From contig OZ255710.1 in the NCBI GenBank assembly GCA_965277105.1, forward strand, positions 124,001 through 188,000: a DNA stretch of 64,000 nt. The letters are read 5' to 3'. Source of the DNA: CAXSBA01 sp965277105. Its GTDB lineage: Bacteria > Spirochaetota > UBA12135 > COTS27 > CAXSBA01. Below the pieces are notes generated by a model. That model ran no database searches, was not told the DNA's origin, and saw only the letters and a list, made by a program, of their open reading frames with translations. Position numbers and translations under genes: made by a program. Below, one piece after another: positions 34,493 through 43,583 of the stretch; position 1 is the stretch's first letter; each line of letters starts with the position of its first letter.

Positions 34493-35917
34493 ATGAAAAT
34501 TGCCGGCATCGTTATCTCTGCTTTTAGCAATAATTTTAAACAAGGGGACGTGAGTATTAAAAAAGTTTTTCACGAACTTCAAATCCCTTTGGTAGAAGAA
34601 GTCAAAACCATCAATGATGATTTTTTACTTAGTGTGGCTAAAAAGTACCAAGACTATCAAGCAGTGGCTATTGGTTTTGATGATAGCGAATTTTACTCCC
34701 TACCAGAAAATAAGCGACTATTAAATAATTTCATCAATTACCAAGTCGATATTGGTTTTGGGGAAAATTACCCTCAAGGTGTGGTGATGGAAATTGTCAA
34801 TCTAGAAATTTTCCCCATCATTGACAATCTTCGCAAGCAAAACAAACTAGCTTTTACTAGAAGCTTTTTCCAAGACATTATCAATATTGACGTTAATCTT
34901 TTTGACTTAGAAAATCTTTATACCGAAGTTAATTTAAGGACTTTAAGGTTGGATTTCTTTTCTTGCAATATTCAAAATCAATTTTTGATTAATAAAATTA
35001 AAAATTTTTTACCAGCCAATACTGATTTAGTCACTAGTAATTTTAGCGATTTGGCTAACGGTATTATTGATAATCGTAAAGAACTTAGAACCATCCCCAA
35101 GTTTTTTGAAATAAGTTTAACGAATAAAGTGGTGCAACCTTATCTTTACTATCCTTTTCAAAAAGAAAATCAATCGCAGGAAAATTTTCTGAGTTTGGAA
35201 AACTATAAAATTATTTTAGATAAGATTATTCGCTTTTCCCCCGAGGTGATTATTTCTTTTAACGGCTTTGGAGAAATGACTAGCAACCCTGAATGGAAAG
35301 ACATTGTCCAGCACACCTTGAGAAAAAACGTGACCTGTATTTTGGAAACCACTGGAGTTTTTTGGGATAATTCACTAAGTGATAGCATCCAAGGTTGGGA
35401 TAATTATAAAAAGCTCACGGTCATTTTTACTGTGGATACTTTGAATGAAAAACTCTATGGCGACCTTAGAGGGAATGATTACCCTTTGTCTGCTATTTTA
35501 GAGAAGATAGAATATTATCTATTACGTTATGGAGACAATGTTTATCTGCAAGCAGTAAAAACTAATGAGACTTTCCCTTTCTTAAATGATTTTTACGAAT
35601 ATTTTAAAAAATTTACTAAAAACATTATTATTTCTAAGTATAATATTTATCGTGGGCATCTTTTGGAGAGAAGGACTAACCCCATGCAGCCTTTTGAAAA
35701 AATAGATTGCTGGCATTTAAAACGAGATATGAAAATAAATGAAAATGGTGATGTGTGGGTCTGCAAGCAAGACATTAATCAAGAAAATGTTTTAGGTAAT
35801 TTACTCAAAGATGATATTCAAGCTATTTTTAACCAAGGGCAAGCCTATTTTGAAAAGCATTTAAACGGTTGGGATTTTTGTCAAAACTGTGATGAAAACT
35901 ATACGTATAACTTCTAA
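34493..35917 (+). CDS. Spiro-SPASM protein without radical-SAM cysteines
   Basis: 474 residues resembling the spirochaete-restricted spiro-SPASM family. The N-terminal part (1-190) has a nucleotidyltransferase-like feel; the middle looks like a radical SAM barrel (IISFNGFGEMTSNPEW, ILETTGVFWD), and the C-terminus is a SPASM iron-sulfur region with C406, C424, C463 and C466. The CX3CX2C expected near 205-223 is absent: the region reads FFEISLTNKVVQPYLYYPF. So it cannot make the SAM radical in the usual way. Some family members are described as lacking the motif. The role is unknown. Its leaderless-type promoter is unusually good. Confidence 0.75.
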   Translation: MKIAGIVISAFSNNFKQGDVSIKKVFHELQIPLVEEVKTINDDFLLSVAKKYQDYQAVAIGFDDSEFYSLPENKRLLNNFINYQVDIGFGENYPQGVVMEIVNLEIFPIIDNLRKQNKLAFTRSFFQDIINIDVNLFDLENLYTEVNLRTLRLDFFSCNIQNQFLINKIKNFLPANTDLVTSNFSDLANGIIDNRKELRTIPKFFEISLTNKVVQPYLYYPFQKENQSQENFLSLENYKIILDKIIRFSPEVIISFNGFGEMTSNPEWKDIVQHTLRKNVTCILETTGVFWDNSLSDSIQGWDNYKKLTVIFTVDTLNEKLYGDLRGNDYPLSAILEKIEYYLLRYGDNVYLQAVKTNETFPFLNDFYEYFKKFTKNIIISKYNIYRGHLLERRTNPMQPFEKIDCWHLKRDMKINENGDVWVCKQDINQENVLGNLLKDDIQAIFNQGQAYFEKHLNGWDFCQNCDENYTYNF

Positions 35918-35930
35918 AAAGGTATAAAAA

Positions 35931-36938
35931 ATGAGTAACTATAAAGCATATGTTGTAACCGAAAAAGCCGACGGAAATTTCACTAGGGAGTTTCAAATTA
36001 GAACTATCCCCGAAGTTATAGAAAATCAAGTTTTAATCAAGGTCGCTTATTCTTCGATTAATTATAAAGACTATTTATCCTCTATGGGAAATAAGGGAGT
36101 AACGAGAAACTATCCTCATGTGCCGGGAATTGATTTAGCGGGAACTATTGAAAAGAGTAATTCCGCTGCTTTAGAAGTTGGGCAAAAAGTATTAGTAACC
36201 GGTTATGATCTGGGAATGAATACTGATGGAGGATGGGGTGAATATGCGGTAGTGCCAGGTGAATGGGTGGTGCCCTTACCAGAGAAACTTTCTCTAAAAG
36301 AAAGCATGGTTTGGGGGACTGCTGGTTTTACAGCGGCTCAACTGGTAGAGGCTTTAGAAAAATATCAGGATAGTACTACTGCCCCTAGTGAACAAGAAAT
36401 AATAGTCAGTGGAGCTAGTGGAGGAGTAGGAACTATGGCAGTAAAGATTTTAGCTCATTTAGGATATCAAGTAACCGCTTTAACTCGTAGCCAAACTAAT
36501 GATGATTTCTTAAAAATCGTTGGTGCCAGTAGAACGATTACTTTAACCGAATGGGAAGAAAGCCTTAACCCTAAAAAGCCATTAGAAAAAAGCATTTGGG
36601 ATGGAGCGATTGATACCGTTGGGGGAGCTACTTTAGGAAATATATTAAAATGCATTAAATATCGTGGGGTGGTTAGTTGTTGTGGGATGGTTGCGGGGGC
36701 TAATCTCAATACAACAGTTTTCCCTTTTATTCTACGAGGGTTAAAGCTCATTGGTATTGATAGTGCGGAGCAGCCCTTAATGGTTAAAAAAGCCCTTTGG
36801 AATAAAATAGTTAATGAATGGGAAATAACCGATATTGAGGATTTATATCAAGAGATTGCTTTTAATCAGTTGTCAGAAAATATTTTGAAAATGGAGAAAG
36901 GGGAAATTTGCGGGAGGATTGTTGTTAAAATTCAATGA
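35931..36938 (+). CDS. YhdH/AcuI-type quinone oxidoreductase (acryloyl-CoA reductase-like)
   Basis: 335 residues of the zinc-independent medium-chain dehydrogenase family. SSINYKDYLSSMGNKGVTRNYPHVPGIDLAGTIE is typical of the YhdH/YhfP/AcuI group, and SGASGGVGTMAVKILAHLGY is the NADPH-binding glycine motif. AcuI reduces acryloyl-CoA; other members have unproven substrates, so a precise activity is not claimed. It follows the spiro-SPASM gene by 13 nt and its stop overlaps the next gene's ATG as ATGA. Confidence 0.85.
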   Translation: MSNYKAYVVTEKADGNFTREFQIRTIPEVIENQVLIKVAYSSINYKDYLSSMGNKGVTRNYPHVPGIDLAGTIEKSNSAALEVGQKVLVTGYDLGMNTDGGWGEYAVVPGEWVVPLPEKLSLKESMVWGTAGFTAAQLVEALEKYQDSTTAPSEQEIIVSGASGGVGTMAVKILAHLGYQVTALTRSQTNDDFLKIVGASRTITLTEWEESLNPKKPLEKSIWDGAIDTVGGATLGNILKCIKYRGVVSCCGMVAGANLNTTVFPFILRGLKLIGIDSAEQPLMVKKALWNKIVNEWEITDIEDLYQEIAFNQLSENILKMEKGEICGRIVVKIQ

Positions 36939-38673
36939 AAAATCGTATCTCCAATTTTTTTTTTTTGCTTTTTTATTGCTTCTAATTGCTGGTTGCTTTT
37001 TTTCCTGCATTAAGAAAAAAGAATATCGCTACACTACCATTGAAACTACGCCTAGTTCAGCAAAAGTACTTATTAATAACGAGTTTGTAGGAGAGACTCC
37101 TCTTTTTTATTCCTACTTGCTAGAAGATCCGAAAGTGAATATTAGTTTTATTAAAGATAATTACCACATTTTTACTAAAAATAATTATTCCTTTCAGGCC
37201 ATCAATTCCTTTGATTTAGTCCCGCTAACTATTCCAGTGGAGATAGAGCTTTCTCACTTAGCGGATTATATTTATCTTAACCAATCTTTAGTGGGCAGGA
37301 ATGAAAAAAAATTACTATTAGATTTAAATCTAAAAAAATACCAGCTTGCTATTTTCAAAAAAGGCTTTCATCCGTTAGTGGAAGAAATTACTATAACTAA
37401 AGACACTAAAAATATTGCTTTAAATTTAAAAAAAATTAATAGTAGTAGAAGCTTTACTTTAACTAGTGCTTTAGACGAAGTAGAAGTGTACTATAATAAT
37501 TTAATGATTGGCCATCTTCCTTATCAAGAAAAAATTATTGTCGGCGAACCTTATCAATTTACTTTTAAAAAAAAAGGTTATCAAACGAAAAATTTAGTAT
37601 TTTCTTTTACTTCATTTCGCCCTAAAAATATTAACGTTAGTTTAATCCCCTTAGTGCTAGAGAATTATCAAATAAAATTGATTGGTTTTCCTGCTCGCAC
37701 TACGACGATGTTTTTTAAGGGAACTACTTTAGTAGCCAAAACCCAAAATGAGCAAGTAAATCTCATTAAAGGGAAATATCATATGGTAGTAGAAAATCCT
37801 CAGTATTTTACTTACCGACAAGAAATCGAAGTAGAGCAAAATAAAACAATTCCCATTAGTTTAATCCCTCAAGTAGCTAAGGGAGTAAAATTTTTAGCTA
37901 AAAAAAAATACTCTTCTAAGAGAAATATTGTTTTTTCTGGGCTGGATTATAATCAAGATTATTTTTTTATTAATGATTTTTCCAAGTCGATAAAAATAGT
38001 TTTAGATAACAATTTAAACCCAGTAGAACAAATCTTTTATCGCGATTTTACTAGTTTAGAAAATTCCCTCTTGAGTAAAAAAATATTTTTTCCACTTGCT
38101 TCTTTTAAAGACTTTGTTTTTTGGGAAGGCACTTTTTATCATTCATCGGAGTTGTCCCTAAATAATTCTGCAGAAATTATTTTTTCCGATTGGCTTGCAA
38201 ATAAAATGCTTTTAGTTAATCAAGGAAAAGAAATTTTAATTTATCAGCTTTCCGGCAATCAAAGACTTAGTCTTTTGGCAACCGTTGATTTTCATAATTT
38301 AAAGTCTTTTAAAAAAAATGCTTTGACTAATCTAGCTTTAGGTCAGGCCTTTTTTTTAAGTCCAGAAACTATTTTGTTTATTGAAAAAAACAATCAAGAA
38401 GCTTTACTTTATCATCTCCCTAGCCAAAAAATCACTGCTTTTGTTAAAGATTTTCAAAATAAGCCAGTGGTTATTGAAGGAATGTTTGTTTACCAGTACT
38501 TGGTTTTCCTTATTATTGAAAATAATCAAGTAGCTATATTTGACCAGCAAGGGAACTTTTTTACCAAAATTACTCTGCCAGACAAAACAGAAGAAATTTT
38601 TGCTTTAGTGATTAAAAACAATATGCTTTATCTTTTCCAGAAAAAAAATATTATTATTTATAAGTTTTTATGA
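36919..38673 (+). CDS. PEGA-domain lipoprotein with ambiguous start at a T12 tract
   Basis: 584 residues. A lipobox LLIAGC (Cys26 in this frame) is followed by repeated PEGA-type units (TTPSSAKVLINNEFVGETPLFYSY; related blocks to about 310) and then a C-terminal region that may be a beta-propeller. PEGA proteins are surface or periplasmic in many bacteria. The open frame begins at TTG 36919 inside the previous gene. A better-placed ATG at 36935 (ATGA overlap) is out of frame: a run of 12 T (36955-36966) separates them, and one extra T would join MKNRISN to the same signal peptide. Frame slippage or a sequencing error is possible. Confidence 0.8.
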   Translation: MLLKFNEKSYLQFFFFAFLLLLIAGCFFSCIKKKEYRYTTIETTPSSAKVLINNEFVGETPLFYSYLLEDPKVNISFIKDNYHIFTKNNYSFQAINSFDLVPLTIPVEIELSHLADYIYLNQSLVGRNEKKLLLDLNLKKYQLAIFKKGFHPLVEEITITKDTKNIALNLKKINSSRSFTLTSALDEVEVYYNNLMIGHLPYQEKIIVGEPYQFTFKKKGYQTKNLVFSFTSFRPKNINVSLIPLVLENYQIKLIGFPARTTTMFFKGTTLVAKTQNEQVNLIKGKYHMVVENPQYFTYRQEIEVEQNKTIPISLIPQVAKGVKFLAKKKYSSKRNIVFSGLDYNQDYFFINDFSKSIKIVLDNNLNPVEQIFYRDFTSLENSLLSKKIFFPLASFKDFVFWEGTFYHSSELSLNNSAEIIFSDWLANKMLLVNQGKEILIYQLSGNQRLSLLATVDFHNLKSFKKNALTNLALGQAFFLSPETILFIEKNNQEALLYHLPSQKITAFVKDFQNKPVVIEGMFVYQYLVFLIIENNQVAIFDQQGNFFTKITLPDKTEEIFALVIKNNMLYLFQKKNIIIYKFL

Positions 38674-39398
38674 ATTGGTTTGAAGAGTGGTTTGATGAAA
38701 ACTACTTAGAAGTTTATGCTCATCGTAACACTGAAGATGCTAGGCAGCAAGTAAAAATTATCCTAAAAATTATCCCCCTTAATCAAGAAGATGCTGTTTT
38801 AGATGTGGGTTGTGGAGTTGGTCGTTATGTAAAATTATTTCATGAAAAAAACTACTCTATAACGGGAATAGATTTATCTGAAAAACTTATTAAGTTAGGA
38901 AAAGAAAAAAATCCAGCATTAGATCTCCAAACAGCTAATGCTATAAATTTTTTAAAAGAAGAGCATTACAAACTTATCCTTTCTTTGTTTACTAGCTGGG
39001 GCTACTATGAAGAAGATAATGATAACTTCCTTATTTTAAAAAATATTTACCACAACCTAAAACCAGGAGGTTTTTTTTGGCTTGATTATGTTAACCCTTA
39101 TCTTTTAAAAAAAATAAAAAATCAAGAAAAAAATATTTTTATCTCGAAAAACAATAAAAAAGTTACCGAGTTGAAATATCTAAAAGGGAATCGAGTTATT
39201 AAAGAAATTGAAATTGCATCACTATCCTCATCAACTAAACGACATTATCTTGAGTCTTTAAGAATTTACGCTTTGCCAGAGCTTCATGACTTTTTTAAAA
39301 AACTTGATTTTACTATCCTAAAAGTAATGGGGAATTATAACGGGGATTTGTATCAAGAAGAAAAGTCGCCTAGAGTAATTTTTTTACTACAAAAATGA
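38670..39398 (+). CDS. Class I SAM-dependent methyltransferase
   Basis: 242 residues. VLDVGCGVGRYVKLF (about 44-57) is the SAM-binding motif, with ITGIDLSEKLI and HNLKPGGFFWLDYV as the following motifs. The substrate is unknown. ATGA overlaps at both ends tie it to the PEGA gene and to the BshC-like gene, so it may modify a small molecule or lipid in the same pathway. Confidence 0.85.
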   Translation: MNWFEEWFDENYLEVYAHRNTEDARQQVKIILKIIPLNQEDAVLDVGCGVGRYVKLFHEKNYSITGIDLSEKLIKLGKEKNPALDLQTANAINFLKEEHYKLILSLFTSWGYYEEDNDNFLILKNIYHNLKPGGFFWLDYVNPYLLKKIKNQEKNIFISKNNKKVTELKYLKGNRVIKEIEIASLSSSTKRHYLESLRIYALPELHDFFKKLDFTILKVMGNYNGDLYQEEKSPRVIFLLQK

Positions 39399-40627
39399 AC
39401 CCACCTTCAATTATTAGCGGGCAACAAATTGGACTTTTAGGAGGTCCGCTTTTTGTTTTAGTTAAAATTATGGGAGTTATTAAAACTGCTCAAGAAAAAA
39501 AATTACGACCAATTTTTTGGCTTGAAACCAATGACGCAGATTTTAATGAAGTTAAAACTAGTTATTTTATTGATCAAAAAAAAAAATTGCGTTCTTTTAC
39601 TTGGGAGATTAATAGCGCGGGAAAACCCCTAGGCCATTTACTAGTTGATAATGTTTTGCTGAAAGGAATTGATTTTTTTTTGCAAAATATTTCCGTTACT
39701 CCTCATACCAAAAAACTAAAGGAGTATTTATTTAATAGTTATCAATTAAAAAAAACTTTGGCCGAAGCAACTCGGATTTTATATCAGCAAATTTTTAAAA
39801 ATTATCCAATAGAATTTTTTGATCCACAGCAAAACAAAGAATTTATTCGTTTTTCTCAAGGCTATTTATTGCAAGAAGCAGAAAAAACTTTAGGGGGAGA
39901 ACAAGTAGCTGCTTTTGTTTTAAAGGCAGGAAGGCGGGAAGCCATTTTTAAAAAGCAAGATGGTTTTGTTTTGCGAAGTGGTGAGCCGGTTTTACTCCAA
40001 AAGCATACCTTACTCCCACACCTCTATACCCGTAGTGTTATCCAAGACGCCTTTTTAAATAGTGAATATTACTTAGCTGGGGAGAGTGAAAATGCTTATT
40101 TGCTTTCTGCCAAAATGCAAGAACAATATCGTTACCATGACGTTACTCCAGCTAAAGTACTGCCACGAGCCCAAATAGAAATTATAGAAAAAAAAGACAA
40201 GGATTTTTTATTGCAAGAGCATCTCGATACTTATGCGATTTTTCGCACTCCTTTTTATCAATTGAAAAGAAAAGTTTTACAAGAGCGAGAAAATTTTGAT
40301 AAAAAAAAGGTTGTGAATAATTTAAATCAGTTAAAAAAAGATTATATTCAAGAACTAAAAAAATTAAATCTTCCTTATAAAAAAATCGAGAAAAAAATTT
40401 ATTCGGCTAACAAGCACGTTGGGGGGACTAAAAGAAAAGAGCTAACCGAAAAAAATAAAACTATTTTATCTAATTTAGAAAAACTAAGCAAAAAATATTT
40501 TCCTCATAATCAACCGGCTAGTCGAATACTTTCGTTTGCTTATTATTATAATCAATTTGGCGAAGAGCTTTTAGAAAAAGTTTATCAGGTCTATCAAAAC
40601 GATCAAGAAATTATTTTAGAAATCTAA
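39395..40627 (+). CDS. BshC-like bacillithiol synthesis protein, shortened
   Basis: 410 residues with the BshC N-terminus: IISGQQIGLLGGPLFVLVKIMGVIKTAQEKKLRPIFWLETNDADFNEV. BshC ligates cysteine to glucosaminyl-malate in bacillithiol synthesis and is normally about 540 residues. Here the C-terminal coiled-coil region is shorter and the usual DHDF-type motif reads DADF, so activity is uncertain. No bshA or bshB is in the window. It overlaps the methyltransferase gene by four bases. Confidence 0.75.
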   Translation: MNPPSIISGQQIGLLGGPLFVLVKIMGVIKTAQEKKLRPIFWLETNDADFNEVKTSYFIDQKKKLRSFTWEINSAGKPLGHLLVDNVLLKGIDFFLQNISVTPHTKKLKEYLFNSYQLKKTLAEATRILYQQIFKNYPIEFFDPQQNKEFIRFSQGYLLQEAEKTLGGEQVAAFVLKAGRREAIFKKQDGFVLRSGEPVLLQKHTLLPHLYTRSVIQDAFLNSEYYLAGESENAYLLSAKMQEQYRYHDVTPAKVLPRAQIEIIEKKDKDFLLQEHLDTYAIFRTPFYQLKRKVLQERENFDKKKVVNNLNQLKKDYIQELKKLNLPYKKIEKKIYSANKHVGGTKRKELTEKNKTILSNLEKLSKKYFPHNQPASRILSFAYYYNQFGEELLEKVYQVYQNDQEIILEI

Positions 40628-40629
40628 GT

Positions 40630-41268
40630 CTAGTTTCTCTTGTCTTCTAAGTGCTTAGAGATAAGATTAAATTTATCTTGATCTAACCATTGATTTTGAT
40701 AACAAGTAGTTATTATTTCTTCAATGGTGATAATGGAGTAAATTGGAAAACCAAATTCTTCGCTAATTTCGGCAGTGGCTTTTTTATCTCGCCCTTTTTC
40801 CATTCTATCTACGCCAATAATTCCAGCGATAATAGTTGCCCCTCTTTCTTGAAGCATAGTTGCCGATTCTCGAAAAGAAATTCCTGCGGTAATGACGTCA
40901 TCGAAAATAATAACCTTGTCTTGGGCGTCAATGTTTTTTCCTACCAAAATACCTTTATCGCCATGCTTTTTTTCTTCCTTGCGATTAAAAGAATAAGTTG
41001 CCTGAGGTGCTTGATAATATAAAGAGCATGCTAGGGTAATGGGAATGCCTTTGTACGCTGGTCCAAAAAGATTAGTGGGTTGCAGTTTATTGATTTTGAT
41101 AATCTCTAAATAAAAATAAGCAAGCTCTCGAAGACTGGCTGCGGTGTAGATGTTCCCAAAGTTTAAAAAGTAAGGAGATTTCCTTTTGCTTTTAGTAACG
41201 AAGTCTCCAAATAATAGCACTTGGTTTTGCAGTAAAAAAGAGCAAAATTTTTTTTTAAGCTCAAGCAT
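40630..41268 (-). CDS. pyrE: Orotate phosphoribosyltransferase
   Basis: 212 residues. The PRPP-binding motif KVIIFDDVITAGISF and TKSKRKSPYFLNFGNI, AYKGIPITLA and KEEKKHGDKGILVGKNI (the catalytic flexible loop) match PyrE. It makes orotidine 5'-phosphate in pyrimidine synthesis. Its start overlaps the stop of the DUF58 gene by 8 nt, and its end is 2 nt from the convergent BshC-like stop. Confidence 0.94.
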   Translation of the reverse strand: MLELKKKFCSFLLQNQVLLFGDFVTKSKRKSPYFLNFGNIYTAASLRELAYFYLEIIKINKLQPTNLFGPAYKGIPITLACSLYYQAPQATYSFNRKEEKKHGDKGILVGKNIDAQDKVIIFDDVITAGISFRESATMLQERGATIIAGIIGVDRMEKGRDKKATAEISEEFGFPIYSIITIEEIITTCYQNQWLDQDKFNLISKHLEDKRN

Positions 41269-42142
41269 AATGGTTTAGAAAAGTATACATTTTTTTTAAA
41301 TAATCTTCATTAGTAGATAATGTAAGTTTTTTTATTTGGAGCTTAAGGAATAGCTGATTAATTTGGTTCAAATGTTTTTGATATTCTTTTTGGTAGTGGC
41401 CAGAAAAATATTTCGAACTGGTATCGATTAAACTACTTTCACTGGTTTCACTATCCTGGAAATCAACTAACCCTAATGAGGGAAGAGATTTTTCTAAATG
41501 GTCTTGTAGATGAAAAACCATAATTCGATGTTTTTTATGAATGGTTTTAAAAGCTAAAAGTTTTTCGCTAGAAAATAAAAAATCAGAAAAAAAAAGCAGG
41601 AAAGATTTTTTATTTTGCCTTTGATAAAAGTACTCAATGGCCTTTTCAATATTAGTTTTTTGGTTTTTAGGTTGATAGTTAAAAAGTTTACTAAGGACTT
41701 TATGGCTATGAATTTTGCCCATTTTTGCGGGAATATATTCTTCGATTATATCGCTAAAAAGTAACAAGCCTAGTTTGTCGTTATTGTTTAAAATTATAAA
41801 AATAAAAACCATAATAATTTCTAACGCCATATCGTACTTGGATATTTTCCCCAGCGAGAATTGCATAGAAGAAGAAATATCAAAAAAAACGTAGAAAGAT
41901 AATTCTTTTTCTTCGTGAAAAATTTTGACAAATAAATCATTATATCTAGCGGTGGTTTTCCAATCAATGCTTCTAATGTCATCGCCAACTATATATTTCC
42001 GTAAGTTATCGAACTCCAGGCCGGAGCCACGAAAAAAGGACTTATGACTTCCCGCGAAATAATTTTTGGACGCCAAAGTAACTTTTAACTTTAGCCTTTT
42101 TATTTTCTTAATAATTTCTTGATTTTCGGTAGGAAGTTCCAC
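41261..42142 (-). CDS. DUF58 domain protein, MoxR partner
   Basis: 293 residues. GSGLEFDNLRKYIVGDDIRSIDWKTTARYNDLFVKIFHEEKELSFYVFFDISSSM is the DUF58 signature, and DISSSM is a von Willebrand A-like MIDAS. Such proteins are encoded with MoxR ATPases, as here, and are thought to assist assembly or activation of envelope or enzyme complexes; the target is unknown. No BatA/BatB genes follow. The MoxR gene is 37 nt upstream. Confidence 0.88.
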   Translation of the reverse strand: MELPTENQEIIKKIKRLKLKVTLASKNYFAGSHKSFFRGSGLEFDNLRKYIVGDDIRSIDWKTTARYNDLFVKIFHEEKELSFYVFFDISSSMQFSLGKISKYDMALEIIMVFIFIILNNNDKLGLLLFSDIIEEYIPAKMGKIHSHKVLSKLFNYQPKNQKTNIEKAIEYFYQRQNKKSFLLFFSDFLFSSEKLLAFKTIHKKHRIMVFHLQDHLEKSLPSLGLVDFQDSETSESSLIDTSSKYFSGHYQKEYQKHLNQINQLFLKLQIKKLTLSTNEDYLKKMYTFLNHYA

Positions 42143-42179
42143 AAAAATAATTTCGCAATTTATTAGTAGATAACTCTGT

Positions 42180-43121
42180 TTAAGGAACCTTTACTTGAAT
42201 TAAAATATCATCAATCACCTTCTCTTTAGTAAGCCCCTCAGCTTCGGCTTCATAACTTAAGATTAATCGGTGCTCTAATACCAAGTGGCTAATTTCTTTA
42301 ACATCATCAGGGCTTACGTAATCTTTCCCCTGCAAAAAGGCGTGGGCTTGAGCGGCTTTGGCTAAAAAAATAGAAGCTCGAGGAGAAGCTCCAAAATTTA
42401 AAACATCTTGATTTTGGCTACGAGTAGTCTGAACAATGTCGACGATATAGTCGATAATTTTATTTTCAATATGAACTTTTTTTCTTTCCTTAACAAGTTG
42501 TTTAAGATTACTAAGGGTTAGAATAGTATTAATGTTTTTTTCTAAATTCTCATTTGTTAGGTTAAGTTGGATAACTTCTTTTTCTTCTTCCCTTTCAGGG
42601 TAGCTTACTTTGGTTTTAAACATAAAACGATCTACCTGAGCTTCCGGGAGATTATAAGTTCCTTCTTGTTCAATAGGGTTTTGCGTGGCAAGAACCATAA
42701 AAGGAAGATTTAACCCATAAGATTTTTCGCCTAAGGTAATTTGTTTTTCCTGCATAGCTTCTAAGAGGGCTGATTGCACTTTAGAAGGAGCTCGGTTGAT
42801 TTCATCTGCTAAAATAATATTAGAAAATAAAGGGCCTTTTTTAGTAGTGAATTTTCCTTGGCTAGGATTGTAAATTTCCGTTCCTAAAATATCAGCGGGT
42901 AAGAGATCAGGAGTAAATTGAATCCTTTTAAAATTAAGCCCAATAATTTTAGCAAATGTTTTAATTGATAAAGTTTTTGCTACTCCGGGAACTCCTTCTA
43001 AAAGGATATGCCCTTCGCAAAGCAAGGATATTAAAAGACTTTCTAATAAATGCTGTTGGCCAACAATTGCCTTGGAAAACTCTTTTTCTATTTCCTTTAA
43101 CCAATTTTTTTCACTATCCAT
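42180..43121 (-). CDS. MoxR-family AAA+ ATPase
   Basis: 313 residues. Walker A GVPGVAKT (43-50), ILADEINRAPSKVQSALLEAMQE (Walker B and following), MVLATQNPIEQEGTYNLPEAQVDRFMFK (sensor 1/arginine region) and SPRASIFLAKAAQAHAFLQGKDYVSPDDV are typical of the MoxR subfamily. It is a chaperone-like ATPase acting with DUF58 proteins. It is encoded between csrA and DUF58 on the minus strand. Confidence 0.93.
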   Translation of the reverse strand: MDSEKNWLKEIEKEFSKAIVGQQHLLESLLISLLCEGHILLEGVPGVAKTLSIKTFAKIIGLNFKRIQFTPDLLPADILGTEIYNPSQGKFTTKKGPLFSNIILADEINRAPSKVQSALLEAMQEKQITLGEKSYGLNLPFMVLATQNPIEQEGTYNLPEAQVDRFMFKTKVSYPEREEEKEVIQLNLTNENLEKNINTILTLSNLKQLVKERKKVHIENKIIDYIVDIVQTTRSQNQDVLNFGASPRASIFLAKAAQAHAFLQGKDYVSPDDVKEISHLVLEHRLILSYEAEAEGLTKEKVIDDILIQVKVP

Positions 43122-43139
43122 AAAATTTTCTTTTTTTCT

Positions 43140-43373
43140 TTATAACTTATTTTTTTTATCCATATTTGATGGTGGACTTTCTGGCAATGGACTTTTAGAA
43201 GCACTTTCCATTTCTTTTTTTATCTTTTCATAAATTTCTTTTCTATGAATAATAATATCTTTCGGGGCTTTTACTCCGAGCTTGATAGAATCAGCTCCTA
43301 TTTCAATAACGATGAGCTCAATTTCGTCATTAATAATAATGCTTTGATTTTGTTTCCTAGTAAGAACTAACAT
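43140..43373 (-). CDS. csrA: Carbon storage regulator CsrA
   Basis: 77 residues. MLVLTRKQNQSIIINDEIEL, KLGVKAPKDIIIHRKEIYEKI and the RNA-contact arginine in HRKEI match CsrA, a dimeric RNA-binding protein that often blocks flagellin and other mRNA translation. The last 20 residues (Ser/Pro/Lys-rich) extend beyond the core. FliW, its usual antagonist, is not in the window. A TGC-TAAAAT extended -10 on this strand lies 13 nt before the ATG. Confidence 0.94.
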   Translation of the reverse strand: MLVLTRKQNQSIIINDEIELIVIEIGADSIKLGVKAPKDIIIHRKEIYEKIKKEMESASKSPLPESPPSNMDKKNKL

Positions 43374-43386
43374 AAGTTGTTTTTAA

Positions 43387-43395
43387 ATTTTAGCA
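43387..43395 (-). promoter_or_regulatory. Extended -10 promoter of csrA, near-leaderless
   Basis: Minus-strand TGCTAAAAT with the hexamer at 43387-43392 and 13 nt before the csrA ATG. The predicted leader is about 7 nt with no Shine-Dalgarno. Confidence 0.45.
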
Positions 43396-43565
43396 TAAAA
43401 ATAAAAGTTTTGTTCTTTTTTATATAGGTGGTAATTCTGAATTCTATAATTATTTTTTAGTTATTTTTCTTTTTTATTTTCGGTGTTAAAGGGTTAAATG
43501 TTTGGTTGAAATTATTTTGCTTATAAATAAAAAATAATTTTATTATTATTTGAAAAAATTTATTG

Positions 43566-43574
43566 TGGTATAAT
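43566..43574 (+). promoter_or_regulatory. Extended -10 promoter of the CMP-kinase-like gene, near-leaderless
   Basis: TGGTATAAT with the hexamer at 43569-43574 and the GTG start at 43584 only 9 nt on. This places the start of transcription about 3 nt before the codon. The TTG at 43563 that opens the longer frame lies upstream of this promoter and is therefore unlikely to be used. Confidence 0.6.
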
Positions 43575-43583
43575 TTTAGATAC

